In this document: piece by piece, positions 9,201-17,605 of the stretch
Position numbering within the stretch: position 1 is the stretch's first letter
Layout of the letters: each line of letters starts with the position of its first letter
Source of the DNA: a candidate division WOR-1 bacterium RIFOXYB2_FULL_42_35
GTDB taxonomy: Bacteria; Margulisbacteria; WOR-1; O2-12-FULL-45-9
Direction of reading: 5' to 3'
DNA length: 39,648 nt
Assembly (NCBI GenBank): GCA_001771545.1
Contig: MEUC01000033.1
Location: 1 to 39,648 of the forward strand
The notes under the pieces: generated by a model
Database searches by the model: none
What the model was told of the DNA's origin: nothing
The model's input: only the letters and a program-made list of their open reading frames with translations
Position numbers and translations under genes: made by a program

Positions 9201-10669
9201 CGCGTATTAGTGTCAAACTTGTTGCTGAAGTTGGGGTAGGAACTGTTGCGGCTGGTGTTGCCAAAGGTCATGCTGATATGATCCTGATTTCAGGAGGGGA
9301 TGGAGGGACAGGGGCTTCTCCTCTAAGCTCAATTAGATATTCTGGGTTACCTTGGGAACTTGGTTTAGCTGAAACTCATCAAACATTGGTTCTAAATAAT
9401 TTGCGCGGTCGAGTTCGTCTGCAAACCGATGGGCAGATTCGCACCGGTCGAGACGTAGCTATTGCTGCCATGTTAGGGGCAGAAGAATTTGGTTTCGCCA
9501 CTTCTGTTTTAATTGTTTCCGGTTGTGTGATGTTGCGCCATTGTCATCTGAACAACTGTTCGTTGGGTGTGGCAACTCAAGATCCTTGCTTAGTCAAAAG
9601 GTATCGAGGCAAACCGGAGCATATTGTTAATTTTTTACGTTTTGTAGCCGAAGAATTGAGAGAAATCATGGCTGAGTTAGGGGTTCGAACCGTAAATGAG
9701 CTGGTGGGCAGGGTTGATTTGTTGGAAGTTGATAAAAAACTATTGCCCTGGAAAGCCAAGGATTTAGACTTCAGTAAAATTCTCGCTCAACCGGATGGGG
9801 AACAACGTTATTGTACGGAAAAACAAGATCATGGTCTTGATAAAATTCTCGATTGCAAACTAATCAAATTAGCCAAAGCCGCCCTTGAAGAAGGCGAGCC
9901 GGTTAAGGCGGAATTAAAGATTGAAAATATGAACCGCACTTGCGGTGGTATGTTAAGCGGTCAATTAATTAAACAGCAAGGAGAAAAAGGGTTGCCGGCG
10001 GACACAATTTATTTTAAATTAAATGGGGTGGCTGGCCAGAGTTTTGGGGCTTGGTTAGCTCCAGGCATTACTTTTGAGCTTGAAGGCCTAGCTAATGATT
10101 ATGTTGGCAAGGGGATGTTTGGTGGCAAGTTGATTGTTTATCCCGGTAAAAAATCAACCTACAAACCAGAAGAAAATATTTTGATTGGCAATACGACTTT
10201 CTATGGCGCTATTGCCGGTGAAGCATATATTCGTGGCAAAGCAGGGGAGCGTTTCTGCATTCGCAATTCTGGACTTAGTGCTGTGGTTGAGGGAATAGGG
10301 GATCATGGCTGTGAATATATGACTGGTGGGTTAGTTGTTGTTCTCGGTAAAACGGGAAGGAACTTTGCCGCTGGGATGTCAGGGGGAATTGCTTATGTTT
10401 ATGATAAATACAATGAATTTTCTGCCAATTGTAATTACAGCATGGTTGAGCTAGAACAGTTAGACGTTGCCGACAAAAAAGTTGTTAAGGATCTGTTGCA
10501 GAAACATTTTAAATATACACGCAGTCCAATCGCCAAAGAGATCTTGGATGATTATTCTGTTGAGAGTCGCCGCTTTATCAAAGTAATGCCGATAGAATAT
10601 AAACGAGTTTTAGAAGAACGAGCCATGGATGAAGAGGAGTTGGCGAAGATAGGAGTAACTCATGGGTAA
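6254..10669 (+). CDS. gltB: Glutamate synthase, large (alpha) subunit
   Basis: Transfers the amide of glutamine to 2-oxoglutarate, giving two glutamates. At 1471 residues it has the full bacterial architecture. A type II glutamine amidotransferase domain has its nucleophile at Cys22 (EHDSCGVGF), implying removal of a 21-residue propeptide. A central linker domain spans about 460-740 and an FMN-binding synthase domain about 790-1180, with three cysteines of a 3Fe-4S cluster at 1091, 1097 and 1102 (GCVMLRHCHLNNC). A C-terminal GXGXG beta-helix follows from about 1220. ATG codons at 6254 and 6257 are both possible, with AAAAGG just upstream inside a predicted stem. gltD overlaps the end by 8 bases. 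Confidence 0.96.
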   Translation: MMGYEKYKEQGLYSPNFEHDSCGVGFVVNIKGQKSHSIVEQGLTVLKRLAHRGAVGADPDTGDGAGILIQIPHDFYAKVFAKLPRAGSYGTGLVFLPQNKRLRSICKVVFAKVVEEEGQVFLGWRKVPVDKEAIGKTAQDSQPVIEQAFIAKGKKVNSQLEFERRLYAIRRKIEKEVKTTDLYTLSLSSRTIIYKGLLMPDQVERFFPDLKDPAIASSIALVHSRYSTNTFPTWDLAQPFRFLAHNGEINTLRGNVNWMRARGIDVIVPGGSDSAALDNVFELLVLSGRSLPHAMMMLIPAAWEHNNLMNKEVRDFYKYHACFMEPWDGPAAIAFTDGKHVGAVLDRNGLRPARYIVTKDDTVVMSSEVGVMDTKPENIKTSGRLEPGKMFYIDTETSRIVEDQEIKEEIYSRRFYGQWLKENLINLTDLPKIGSQEKEQTDLLTRLKAFGYTREDFRTIIKPMAEKGKEPVGSMGNDTPHAVLSNQPQLLYNYFRQLFAQVTNPAIDPIREGLVMSLASYVGPQQDVLKETPEHCHKLFVKEPILNNEDLERIRAIQRDGFRSKTISLLYTSHLAKSLERICREAEQAINEGYTYLILSDRGISEKQRAMPALLAVGGIHHYLIRQALRTKVGLIIESAEPREVHHFALLFAYGVDLINPYLAYEAIELLAERGDLVLDSKTAINNYRQAIEKGLKKILSKMGISTLNSYRGAQIFEVLGLGDEVIERCFEGTPSRIGGADFKILAKENKLRHLQAFSNQQPLLASGGVYQWRRDGEFHLWNPETIAAIQDAAKNNDFARFKEFSKLINDQSKNPTTLRSLLKFKPQPKPITITEVEPVENILKRFVTGAMSFGSISGPAHETIAKAMNMIGGKSNTGEGGEDPGRFLDDRRSAVKQVASGRFGVTTNYLVNADEIQIKISQGAKPGEGGQLPGHKVSEIIAKTRYTTPGVTLISPPPHHDIYSIEDLAQLIFDLKNANPRARISVKLVAEVGVGTVAAGVAKGHADMILISGGDGGTGASPLSSIRYSGLPWELGLAETHQTLVLNNLRGRVRLQTDGQIRTGRDVAIAAMLGAEEFGFATSVLIVSGCVMLRHCHLNNCSLGVATQDPCLVKRYRGKPEHIVNFLRFVAEELREIMAELGVRTVNELVGRVDLLEVDKKLLPWKAKDLDFSKILAQPDGEQRYCTEKQDHGLDKILDCKLIKLAKAALEEGEPVKAELKIENMNRTCGGMLSGQLIKQQGEKGLPADTIYFKLNGVAGQSFGAWLAPGITFELEGLANDYVGKGMFGGKLIVYPGKKSTYKPEENILIGNTTFYGAIAGEAYIRGKAGERFCIRNSGLSAVVEGIGDHGCEYMTGGLVVVLGKTGRNFAAGMSGGIAYVYDKYNEFSANCNYSMVELEQLDVADKKVVKDLLQKHFKYTRSPIAKEILDDYSVESRRFIKVMPIEYKRVLEERAMDEEELAKIGVTHG

Positions 10670-12074
10670 TCCAAAAGGATTTCTAAAGATCAAAAGGCAG
10701 TCTTCGGAGTACCGCCCGGTTTGTGAGCGGGTCAAAGACTATGGGCAGGTTTTTTCTTTGCGTTCAGAGCGAGAGTCTAGGGAGCAGTCTTCGCGTTGTA
10801 TGGATTGTGGTGTCCCATTTTGTCATTGGGCTTGTCCGCTTGGTAATTATATTCCCGAGTGGAATGATGCGGTTCACAACCAGCAGTGGGAAAAAGCTTG
10901 TGCCTTGCTTGAAGCTAGTAATATTTTACCAGAGGTTACCGGCCGAGTTTGTCCGGCTTTGTGTGAACATGCTTGTGTGTTGGGGGTTAACGACGATCCT
11001 GTTACTATCCGTGAGAATGAATTAGCGATTGTCGAACAGGCCTTTAAAGAAGGCTTGATAAAGCCTCAACCACCAAAGCAAAGAACAGGCAAAAAAGTTG
11101 CGGTAGTTGGTTCTGGTCCAGCAGGACTCTCCTGTGCGGTTAACCTTAACCGAGCTGGTCATGAGGTGACAGTTTTTGAGCGTGATCAAAAAGTTGGCGG
11201 GATAATGCGTTATGGAATTCCTGATTTTAAGTTAGAAAAAAAAGTGCTTGATCGACGAATCAGTGTTTGGGAACGAGAGGGAATTATATTTAAGACAGGG
11301 GTTGACGTTGGCAGCGACTATCCAATTGCTAAACTGACAAAGTCGTTCGATGCTATTTGTTTGGCTGGCGGCTCTCGTGTTCCTCGCGACCTGAAGATTC
11401 CTGGGCGGAACTTGAAGGGCCTTCATTTTGCTATGGAGTATTTAACTCAGAGCAATCGCAAAGTAGCGGGAGAAAAGTTTGTTGCCAGTCCTATAAATGC
11501 CAAAGGTAAAAAGGTTGTAGTTATTGGTGGGGGAGATACTGGCTCTGATTGTGTTGGTACTGCAAACCGTCAAGGGGCCGCTTGTGTTATTCAGGTCGAA
11601 TTATTGGCTAAACCCCCGGAAGAGAGACCAAAACAACAGCCTTGGCCAACATATCCTTTCCTTTTAAAGACTACCAGTAGTCATGAAGAGGGGGTAGATC
11701 GTAAGTGGGCGGTCTTAACTAAAGAATTTGAAGGTAAAAATGGCCAAGTAAAATGTTTGAAATGTGTACAAGTTAAATTTGCAGATAAAAAAACAATAGA
11801 AATTCCAGATTCGGAGTTTTGTCTTGAAGCGGATCTGGTTTTTTTGGCTATGGGTTTTGTTCGCCCTGAACACGCTGGCTTGCTCGATCAATTAAAAGTA
11901 GACTACGACCAGCGCGGGAATGTTAAAGCTGATAATTATCAAACCTCGGTTAATAATGTTTTTGCTGCTGGTGATATAAGACGAGGACAATCGTTAGTTG
12001 TCTGGGCGATTTATGAAGGCAGGCAAACCGCACAAGCAATTAATCGATATTTGGAAGGGATAAAACAAAAATAA
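10662..12074 (+). CDS. gltD: Glutamate synthase, small (beta) subunit
   Basis: NADPH-oxidising subunit that feeds electrons to GltB. The 470-residue protein starts with a ferredoxin-like cysteine domain: C46, C49, C54 and C58 in CMDCGVPFCHWACP, and C97, C101 and C105 in CPALCEHAC. An FAD-binding Rossmann motif near 145-160 (VAVVGSGPAGLS) and an NAD(P)H-binding motif near 283-298 (VVVIGGGDTGSDC) follow. The C-terminal FAD contact is the segment VFAAGDIRRGQSLVVWAI. The start codon lies inside the end of gltB, which indicates translational coupling and a 1:1 complex. Length and motifs are typical. Confidence 0.96.
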   Translation: MGNPKGFLKIKRQSSEYRPVCERVKDYGQVFSLRSERESREQSSRCMDCGVPFCHWACPLGNYIPEWNDAVHNQQWEKACALLEASNILPEVTGRVCPALCEHACVLGVNDDPVTIRENELAIVEQAFKEGLIKPQPPKQRTGKKVAVVGSGPAGLSCAVNLNRAGHEVTVFERDQKVGGIMRYGIPDFKLEKKVLDRRISVWEREGIIFKTGVDVGSDYPIAKLTKSFDAICLAGGSRVPRDLKIPGRNLKGLHFAMEYLTQSNRKVAGEKFVASPINAKGKKVVVIGGGDTGSDCVGTANRQGAACVIQVELLAKPPEERPKQQPWPTYPFLLKTTSSHEEGVDRKWAVLTKEFEGKNGQVKCLKCVQVKFADKKTIEIPDSEFCLEADLVFLAMGFVRPEHAGLLDQLKVDYDQRGNVKADNYQTSVNNVFAAGDIRRGQSLVVWAIYEGRQTAQAINRYLEGIKQK

Positions 12075-12132
12075 TCTCCCTCCTGTTTAAAAATGCTAGC
12101 CTCAGCACAAGCTGGAGATTACGATTAAAATT

Positions 12133-12141
12133 TGCTAGAAT
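12133..12141 (+). promoter_or_regulatory. Extended -10 promoter of clpC1
   Basis: TGCTAGAAT is an extended -10 element (TG-N-TAGAAT). It ends 9 bases before the ATG at 12151, and there is no Shine-Dalgarno, so the message is leaderless or nearly so. No clear CtsR or CIRCE operator is visible. Confidence 0.55.
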
Positions 12142-12150
12142 GAGTCCACT

Positions 12151-14646
12151 ATGGCAATGTTTGAACGATTTACAGAAAAAGCTATCAGGGTAATTATGGC
12201 GGCCCAGGAAGAGGCTAAACGTTTAGGCTCTGATTTTGTAGGGGCAGAACATCTCCTCTTGGGAATGTTAAGAGAAGGGGAAGCGGTTGTAATTAAAACC
12301 CTAGAGACTTTTCATGTTGAGCCGGCTACTTTAAAGAAATCACTGGAAGAAAACATTTCTTCGGAAACTGACGAATCTGCCAGCGAGCCAGAAATCCCCT
12401 TTAATACCCAGGTGAAAAAGGTTATTGAACTTGCCTGGGATGAGGCGCGTGGGTTGGGGCATAGTTATGTTGGTGTTGAGCACTTGTTCCTTGGGATCTT
12501 AAGAGAGAGTAGTGGGGTGGTCAGCGAGGTCTTGGGTGAGTTGGGGATCACAGTTTCTTCGGCTAAAAATAGCATTATTGCTATTCTGGGCGAGGTCAAT
12601 ATTTCTCAAAAAAGAATGCCGAGACAAACCAGAACCCCTGTTCTAGATACCTTTAGCAGAGATTTAACTGTTTTATCAAGGCAAAACAAGCTTGACCCGG
12701 TGATTGGTCGGGCTAAAGAAATAGAGCGAGTAATTCAGATCCTTTCCCGCCGTAAAAAGAACAATCCGGTTCTAATCGGAGAAGCTGGCGTGGGCAAAAC
12801 CGCTATCGTTGAGGGGTTAGCCCAAAAGATCATTGCCGGAGATGTGCCGCCCACACTTTTAAGTAAGCGGGTTGTCACTATGGACTTAGGCTTAATGGTT
12901 GCTGGGACTCGCTATCGTGGTGAATTTGAAGAGCGGATGAAAAAAGTAATTGGTGAGGTGACCAAAGATGGCTCAGTGATTCTTTTTATTGATGAACTAC
13001 ACACTTTGATTGGTGCCGGGGCGGCAGAAGGGGCTATGGATGCTGCTAATATCTTGAAACCAGCTTTAGCTCGTGGAGAGTTACAGTGTATTGGTGCAAC
13101 GACGATTGACGAATTTCGTAAAAAAATTGAATCTGACCCTGCTCTGGAGCGAAGGTTTCAATCAGTCATGGTTGAGGAACCTTCGATTGCAGAGACAACC
13201 GAGATTTTAAAAGGTTTGCGTGGTCGCTATGAAGACTTCCACAAGGTCAAGATTACCGAAGAAGCTTTGGTTTCGGCAGCTCGTTTATCGGCTCGTTACA
13301 TTGCTGACCGTCACTTGCCCGATAAGGCGATAGACTTAATTGATGAAGCTGCTTCCAAGGTAATGTTGCAGTCAGCAGTTGCTCCGCCCGAGCTGGTGGA
13401 GATAACTAAGGAGATTGAAAGAGTAAAAGGCGGAAAAAACAGTGCCGTGGAAAACCAAGAATTTGAAAAGGCCGCAGAACTCAGGGACAAAGAAGATGCC
13501 TTAAGGCTGCAGTATGAAGCAGCTTCCAAAAAGATTACCGGTTTGAGCCGGGAAGGTTACCCGGAGGTTACTTCAGAAGTTATTGCCCAGGTGGTTTCTG
13601 CCTGGACCAAGGTGCCGGTTACCCAGTTAACATTTGAAGAGACGGAAAGATTGTTGAAAATGGAAGAAGATTTAAAGAAGCGGGTAATTGGCCAGGATGA
13701 AGCGATTACCTCTATTTCTAAAGCTATTCGCCGGGCCAGGGCAGGGCTGAAAGATCCCAAGCGACCAATTGGCTCTTTTATTTTCTTAGGTCCTTCTGGA
13801 GTGGGAAAGACAGAGCTGGGCAAGCGCTTAGCGGAATTTCTTTTTGGTGATATTGATGCCATGGTACGACTTGATATGTCTGAATACCTGGAGCAGCACA
13901 CAGTTTCTCGCCTGATGGGTTCCCCTCCGGGCTATGTTGGTTTTGGTGAAGGGGGTCAGTTAACTGAAGCAGTCCGACGTAGGCCACATTCTGTAGTACT
14001 TTTTGATGAAATTGAAAAGGCTCATCAAAATGTGATGAATGTTTTATTGCAAATCTTAGATGATGGTCAAATCACTGATGCCCAGGGCAGGCAGATTGAC
14101 TTTAAAAATACGGTTATTATCATGACCAGCAATGTTGGTGCTGATTTAATTCGCAAAGAGACCTCTATGGGCTTTGTTAACAGCCAGGATACAGGGTCAA
14201 ATTATGAGAAAATGAAAAAAACAGTTCTGGCGCAGTTGGAAAAGGAATTTAAGCCGGAATTTCTTAATCGGGTTGATGCCAAGATTGTTTTTAAGGCCTT
14301 AGCCAAAGAAGATTTGGTCGGTATTATCGATATTATGCTGGAAGATTTAAATAAGCGGCTAGAAGAAAAGTTTTTGTCCTTGAAAGTTCCTAAGGCAGTA
14401 AAAACCTTTTTGGTTGATAAGGCCTTTGATCCAAAATTAGGAGCCAGGCCGTTGCGCCGCACTATTTCAGAATATGTTGAAGATCCACTTTCTGAAGAAA
14501 TTTTAAAAGGTAAGTTTGGATATGGTAGTAAGATTGCTTTAAAAGTGGAAAAAGACAAGATTGTTTTTAGTGGGACCAGAGGGAAATTAGCGCCAACGGA
14601 AAAGAGTTCGGAGAAAAAACAAAAGGCACCCGCTTCACGTGACTAA
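12151..14646 (+). CDS. clpC: ClpC-type AAA+ unfoldase, first copy
   Basis: ATP-driven unfoldase that feeds proteins to ClpP. The 831 residues comprise two N-terminal Clp repeats (about 1-150), AAA-1 with Walker A GEAGVGKT near 210-217 and Walker B ILFIDELH near 277, a UVR-type middle domain ([15 protein letters not shown]), and AAA-2 with Walker A GPSGVGKT near 547-554. A C-terminal domain follows. The MGF tripeptide near 672 is in the place of the ClpP-docking loop. The last about 20 residues are charged and divergent. The gene overlaps radA by 8 bases, the clpC-radA order known from Firmicutes. A paralogue with an extra zinc finger is at 31943-34795. Confidence 0.94.
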   Translation: MAMFERFTEKAIRVIMAAQEEAKRLGSDFVGAEHLLLGMLREGEAVVIKTLETFHVEPATLKKSLEENISSETDESASEPEIPFNTQVKKVIELAWDEARGLGHSYVGVEHLFLGILRESSGVVSEVLGELGITVSSAKNSIIAILGEVNISQKRMPRQTRTPVLDTFSRDLTVLSRQNKLDPVIGRAKEIERVIQILSRRKKNNPVLIGEAGVGKTAIVEGLAQKIIAGDVPPTLLSKRVVTMDLGLMVAGTRYRGEFEERMKKVIGEVTKDGSVILFIDELHTLIGAGAAEGAMDAANILKPALARGELQCIGATTIDEFRKKIESDPALERRFQSVMVEEPSIAETTEILKGLRGRYEDFHKVKITEEALVSAARLSARYIADRHLPDKAIDLIDEAASKVMLQSAVAPPELVEITKEIERVKGGKNSAVENQEFEKAAELRDKEDALRLQYEAASKKITGLSREGYPEVTSEVIAQVVSAWTKVPVTQLTFEETERLLKMEEDLKKRVIGQDEAITSISKAIRRARAGLKDPKRPIGSFIFLGPSGVGKTELGKRLAEFLFGDIDAMVRLDMSEYLEQHTVSRLMGSPPGYVGFGEGGQLTEAVRRRPHSVVLFDEIEKAHQNVMNVLLQILDDGQITDAQGRQIDFKNTVIIMTSNVGADLIRKETSMGFVNSQDTGSNYEKMKKTVLAQLEKEFKPEFLNRVDAKIVFKALAKEDLVGIIDIMLEDLNKRLEEKFLSLKVPKAVKTFLVDKAFDPKLGARPLRRTISEYVEDPLSEEILKGKFGYGSKIALKVEKDKIVFSGTRGKLAPTEKSSEKKQKAPASRD

Positions 14647-15997
14647 ACAAACCACCCTCTACGTCTGTTCTTCTTGTGGACAAAGCTTTCCCCGTTGGTC
14701 GGGACAATGTCCGTCTTGTGAGGAATGGAACTCATTAACTGAAGAAGCTCAAACCTCAAGGATCAAAGGACAAAACAAATTCCAAGTTCAAAGTGCAAAG
14801 ATCCAAACCCCGATTTCCATAACAGAGGTTGACTATAAGCATGAAGAGCGGCAAAGCACTTCAATTCCAGAAGTAGATCGGGTCCTGGGTGGGGGAGTGG
14901 TTGGTGGATCGGCGGTTTTGGTTTCCGGTGAGCCAGGAATTGGCAAATCCACGATGATGCTTCAGGTTGCGGAAGCCCTAAGCCAAAAAGAAAAAGTGCT
15001 TTATGTTTCTGGTGAAGAGTCGGCTAAGCAGATTAGATTGCGGGCGCAAAGGTTGGGAACTTTATCTAAAAATCTGCTGCTACTAGCAGAAACCAATATT
15101 TTTGCGATTGAAAAAGCTGTTGCGGATGTTAAACCCCAGTTTGTAGTGATTGATTCTATTCAAACGATGTTTCGCGAAGACGTCTCCTCTGCCCCTGGTT
15201 CTGTTTCTCAAGTCAGAGAATGTGCCAATTATCTAGTTCAACTAGCCAAAGCTTCAGGCATACCAATCTTTATTGTTGGTCACGTGACTAAAGATGGCAA
15301 CATTGCTGGTCCCAGGCTATTGGAACACATTGTGGATACGGTCCTTTATTTTGAGGGGGAGAAACACAGACAGTATCGCATTCTGCGGGCCAATAAAAAC
15401 AGATTTGGTTCAACCAATGAGGTTGGTATCTTTGAGATGAAAGATACGGGTTTGGTTGAGGTTACCAACCCATCAGAAGTTTTTTTGTCCGAGCGCCCCT
15501 TGGATTCTCCGGGATCGGTTATAACAGCGGCCATGGAAGGAACAAGACCATTATTGGTTGAAATCCAGGCCCTGGTAACCCCTAGTAAACTAGCCTATCC
15601 GATGCGCAAGACTACGGGGGTAGATTATAATCGAGTCTTAATTATTATTGCGGTGCTTGAACGACAGCTTGGTCTAAAGCTTTCTTCAGCTGATATTTAT
15701 GTTAATGCGGCTGGGGGAGTTAAAGTTACTGAGCCGGCGATAGACTTGGCTATTGCAGTGGCGATTGCTTCTTGTTATAAAAACAAACCGGTTGATGCCA
15801 AAACATCAGTTATTGGGGAGATTGGTTTGGCAGGGGAGATTCGTTCAGTTTCCCAAATTGAACAAAGGGTGAAAGAAGCAGAAAAGTTAGGCTTTAAACA
15901 AATTGTTATTCCTCAGGCTAATGCTAAGGAGTTAAAAGCTTCTAAAGCCAAAGCCACCCCAAACATTAAAGAGGCCTTCAGAGGTCTTTTCTTATAA
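14639..15997 (+). CDS. radA: DNA repair protein RadA (Sms)
   Basis: RecA-like helicase that promotes branch migration in recombinational repair. The 452 residues show a zinc finger (C10, C13, C24, C27), Walker A GEPGIGKST near 97-105, the RadA-specific KNRFG motif near 253, and a C-terminal Lon-protease-like domain. The start is GTG at 14639 inside the end of clpC1, so translation is coupled. Between the zinc finger and the ATPase, residues about 39-58 (SRIKGQNKFQVQSAKIQTP) are encoded by an AT-rich repeat at about 14755-14813. This lengthens a linker that is usually short and variable. Confidence 0.95.
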   Translation: MTKQTTLYVCSSCGQSFPRWSGQCPSCEEWNSLTEEAQTSRIKGQNKFQVQSAKIQTPISITEVDYKHEERQSTSIPEVDRVLGGGVVGGSAVLVSGEPGIGKSTMMLQVAEALSQKEKVLYVSGEESAKQIRLRAQRLGTLSKNLLLLAETNIFAIEKAVADVKPQFVVIDSIQTMFREDVSSAPGSVSQVRECANYLVQLAKASGIPIFIVGHVTKDGNIAGPRLLEHIVDTVLYFEGEKHRQYRILRANKNRFGSTNEVGIFEMKDTGLVEVTNPSEVFLSERPLDSPGSVITAAMEGTRPLLVEIQALVTPSKLAYPMRKTTGVDYNRVLIIIAVLERQLGLKLSSADIYVNAAGGVKVTEPAIDLAIAVAIASCYKNKPVDAKTSVIGEIGLAGEIRSVSQIEQRVKEAEKLGFKQIVIPQANAKELKASKAKATPNIKEAFRGLFL

Positions 15998-16061
15998 AAG
16001 AAAAAAGCCCCAACCCCGATGTCGCTTCGCTCATCTGGGCAAGCAGGCTAATTTAGACAAC

Positions 16062-16127
16062 AAAAAACGGAAGAACAGGCTCTTCCGTCATTGTTCGATT
16101 TTTGGTGAAAAGGAAGGTATGGCTTCC
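16062..16127 (-). ncRNA. Candidate small RNA of about 66 nt
   Basis: On the minus strand a promoter-like motif at 16133-16170 is followed at once by a GGAAG-N6-CTTCC hairpin (16127-16112). A single-stranded stretch with CCTTCCTTTTCACC comes next, then a strong intrinsic terminator: ACGGAAGA, loop GCCTGT, TCTTCCGT and six T (16088-16062). No convincing ORF is present. The Spy-like gene upstream has its own terminator, so this would be a separate transcript. The same promoter-like motif lies in front of the surface protein gene at 36393-37283. Confidence 0.45.
16067..16088 (-). terminator. Intrinsic terminator on the minus strand
   Basis: This perfect 8-bp stem (ACGGAAGA/TCTTCCGT) with a 6-nt loop is followed on the minus strand by TTTTTTG. 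On the plus strand no T run follows directly, so it does not look like the radA terminator. Confidence 0.65.
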
Positions 16128-16132
16128 TATAT

Positions 16133-16170
16133 ATATATCGACACTTTTTGGCAAGGATTTCACTTTTTTT
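16133..16170 (-). promoter_or_regulatory. Promoter-like motif shared with 37306-37342
   Basis: On the minus strand it reads AGTGAAAT, then CCTTGCCAAAAA, then GTGTCGATATAT. The second site differs by a few bases and one missing base in the spacer. GAAA-N15-GTCGATAT resembles FliA-type (TAAA-N15-GCCGATAA) or ECF-type promoters. It precedes a hairpin-terminator unit here and a protein gene at the other site. Confidence 0.4.
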
Positions 16171-16180
16171 GAAAATAAAT

Positions 16181-16211
16181 AAAAAAGGCCTACTGAGTGG
16201 TAGACCTTTTT
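16181..16211. terminator. Terminator of the Spy-like gene
   Basis: AGGCCTAC, loop TGAGTG, GTAGACCT form an 8-bp stem with one mismatch, flanked by A on the left and T on the right. It can work in both directions and sits 23 bases past the stop of the minus-strand gene at 16234. Confidence 0.65.
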
Positions 16212-16233
16212 AGGGGTTTAATTAACGACAAAC

Positions 16234-16695
16234 CTAATGTTTTTTCTTGCCCCATGATTTCTTCATTTGCTTTCTCTCATTTTCGACCATTTCTTTAAAT
16301 TTAACTCTTTGCTCGGGGGTTAATTGGTATCTCATTTCCAGCATTAAATCCAGCCGCTTTATCTGTAGCTCGGTTGAATTATTGTTAATTTCCCTAATGT
16401 GTTTATGTAGCCTGTCTTTATCAGGGCTATCTTTGACAAGCTCGGCCTTCATTTCCAGTCTAAACCTTTCGTTTTTTTGCCGAGATTCCAGGGCTTCCTT
16501 TGCCATCTTTTGTCTTTCGGTTAGAAACCTTTCTTTTTGTTCTTTGGTTAAAGCCAGGGTTTTAAACATCTTGGATTCCATCCCTCTCTTCATGCTAGGT
16601 CCCCCTTGACCACCGCCCCAGGCCAAGGCTTGAGAGGTCGTGAGGGCTAGAGACAGAACCAGGAACAGAGCGAGAGAGACAAGTTTATTTTTCAT
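16234..16695 (-). CDS. Periplasmic Spy/CpxP-like LTxxQ protein
   Basis: A 153-residue protein with a clear signal peptide (hydrophobic core LVSLALFLVLSLALTTSQALA, cleavage near 25-26). The mature part is charged and helical with two LTxxQ-type motifs, LTKEQ near 49-53 and LTPEQ near 126-130, as in Spy, CpxP and zinc-resistance-associated proteins. These act as periplasmic chaperones or stress sensors. It has an AAAAGGAGG ribosome binding site and an ECF promoter (16726-16754) matching that of the ECF sigma gene two genes upstream. It is therefore very probably a target of that sigma factor, in an envelope-stress response. The metal or stress signal cannot be told from the sequence. Confidence 0.8.
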   Translation of the reverse strand: MKNKLVSLALFLVLSLALTTSQALAWGGGQGGPSMKRGMESKMFKTLALTKEQKERFLTERQKMAKEALESRQKNERFRLEMKAELVKDSPDKDRLHKHIREINNNSTELQIKRLDLMLEMRYQLTPEQRVKFKEMVENERKQMKKSWGKKKH

Positions 16696-16725
16696 CTTCG
16701 GTTCCTCCTTTTGGTTTCTAAAATA

Positions 16726-16754
16726 TTAGACAATCTAAGTTTCTTAAAGGTTCC
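16726..16754 (-). promoter_or_regulatory. ECF sigma promoter of the Spy-like gene
   Basis: On the minus strand GGAACC (16754-16749), 17 bp, GTCTAA (16731-16726). The site one operon upstream (17634-17606) has the same boxes, the same spacing and the same flanks (AAGGGAACCTT and GTCTAATAT). It lies directly after the stop codon of the anti-sigma candidate. Confidence 0.8.
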
Positions 16755-16755
16755 C

Positions 16756-17040
16756 TTAGTCATTTAAGATATAACTCAAGAGAATATCATCGTTATTGTT
16801 TGAGTCTTGACTCAAGACCCAGGACACAGGATCTTCATTGTTGTAATTGAATTGGCCGGAATAGGAAAATACTGAGATTAGGATTAGGATAGAGGCCAAT
16901 CCGGTTACTAGAGCGAGTTTCGAAAAGGACAAAAATGATTTTGTAGCTACTTTTTGTTCAATCGCAGTCTGCCTTTTAGAGAAATCTGCCTCAGGTGCAT
17001 AGTTTTTTAACTTCTCGATATAATTATTATACTTATCCAT
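16756..17040 (-). CDS. Probable membrane anti-sigma factor
   Basis: A 94-residue protein whose start overlaps the end of the ECF sigma gene by 8 bases, the usual place for the cognate anti-sigma factor. Residues 1-34 are polar and would be cytoplasmic. Residues about 40-60 (LALVTGLASILILISVFSY) form a single membrane helix, and the last about 34 residues are acidic and asparagine-rich, outside the membrane. It lacks the HxxxCxxC zinc motif of classical anti-sigma domains and is shorter than most. The function is inferred from position and topology, not from a recognised domain. Confidence 0.6.
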   Translation of the reverse strand: MDKYNNYIEKLKNYAPEADFSKRQTAIEQKVATKSFLSFSKLALVTGLASILILISVFSYSGQFNYNNEDPVSWVLSQDSNNNDDILLSYILND

Positions 17041-17593
17041 TTTTCTCCTCCTTCGTTGAAACTTCCTCCTTCGTCCTACGGACTTCGGCGGACAAGTCGG
17101 AGGACAAGTCCTCCTCGTTAAGGGACTTACGCATAATTTCTTTGGCCCTATTCAAATTGGACTTCACCGTTCCAATGGGAATATTCATGTTTTCGGCAAT
17201 CTGAGCCAGGGGCAGCTCCTCTACCTCGGCCAGCAACAAAATCATTTTTTGTTTGGAGTTAAGTTTTTCTAAAGGTCTTAGCAACGACCCTTCTATTTCA
17301 GGCTCTTTATCCTCAACGGAACTGATAATTCTCATTTTTTCTAATAATTCTTTCACTCTGCGGATCCTTTTCTGTTTATTTAAATAATTTATGGCGGTAT
17401 TGGTTGTAAGCCGATAGAGCCAGGTTTCCAATTTAGATTGGCCCTTAAACTTACCTAGGGCGCGATAGATCCTAATAAAAACTTCCTGAAACAAGTCTTC
17501 ACGGTCTTCTTTGGTCACAACAAAGCGAGAAACCAGCCGCCAGACAAATTCCTTGTGTTGCGAGTATATTTCGGTAAAGTCCAATTGATCCAT
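17033..17593 (-). CDS. ECF-family RNA polymerase sigma factor
   Basis: The 186-residue protein carries sigma region 2 (EDLFQEVFIRIYRALGKFKGQSKLETWLYRLTTNTAINYL, about 34-75) and region 4 (SKQKMILLLAEVEELPLAQIAENMNIPIGTVKSNLNRAKEIM, about 112-155). Region 3 is absent, as in ECF sigmas. The gene has an ECF-type promoter (17606-17634), so it probably activates itself, and it is coupled to the anti-sigma candidate. There is no ribosome binding site, and the predicted start of the message is about 6 bases from the ATG. The last about 25 residues (from SSDLSAEVRRTKEE) come from a GC-rich palindromic mini-repeat at 17065-17103 and are probably a tail without function. Confidence 0.92.
   Translation of the reverse strand: MDQLDFTEIYSQHKEFVWRLVSRFVVTKEDREDLFQEVFIRIYRALGKFKGQSKLETWLYRLTTNTAINYLNKQKRIRRVKELLEKMRIISSVEDKEPEIEGSLLRPLEKLNSKQKMILLLAEVEELPLAQIAENMNIPIGTVKSNLNRAKEIMRKSLNEEDLSSDLSAEVRRTKEEVSTKEEKNG
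17065..17103. repeat. 39-bp GC-rich palindromic repeat inside the ECF sigma gene
   Basis: It starts CCTCCTTCGTCCTACGGACT and ends with GACAAGTCGGAGG; the CCTCC/GGAGG ends are complementary. A partial copy of the right half follows (GGACAAGTCC). It is 13 codons long and keeps the frame open. Confidence 0.6.
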
Positions 17594-17605
17594 GGCTACA
17601 TTATA

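Noticed and set aside
12075..12150. CtsR or CIRCE operator before clpC1
   Set aside because: Neither the GGTCAAA heptad repeat nor TTAGCACTC-N9-GAGTGCTAA is present. A 7-bp AATCTCC/GGAGATT inverted repeat with a 34-nt loop is too weak to call.
16009..16053. GTCTAA-like box and GC-rich words after radA as a third ECF promoter
   Set aside because: GTCTAAATT is present on the minus strand near 16053, but no GGAAC box lies 17 bp upstream of it.
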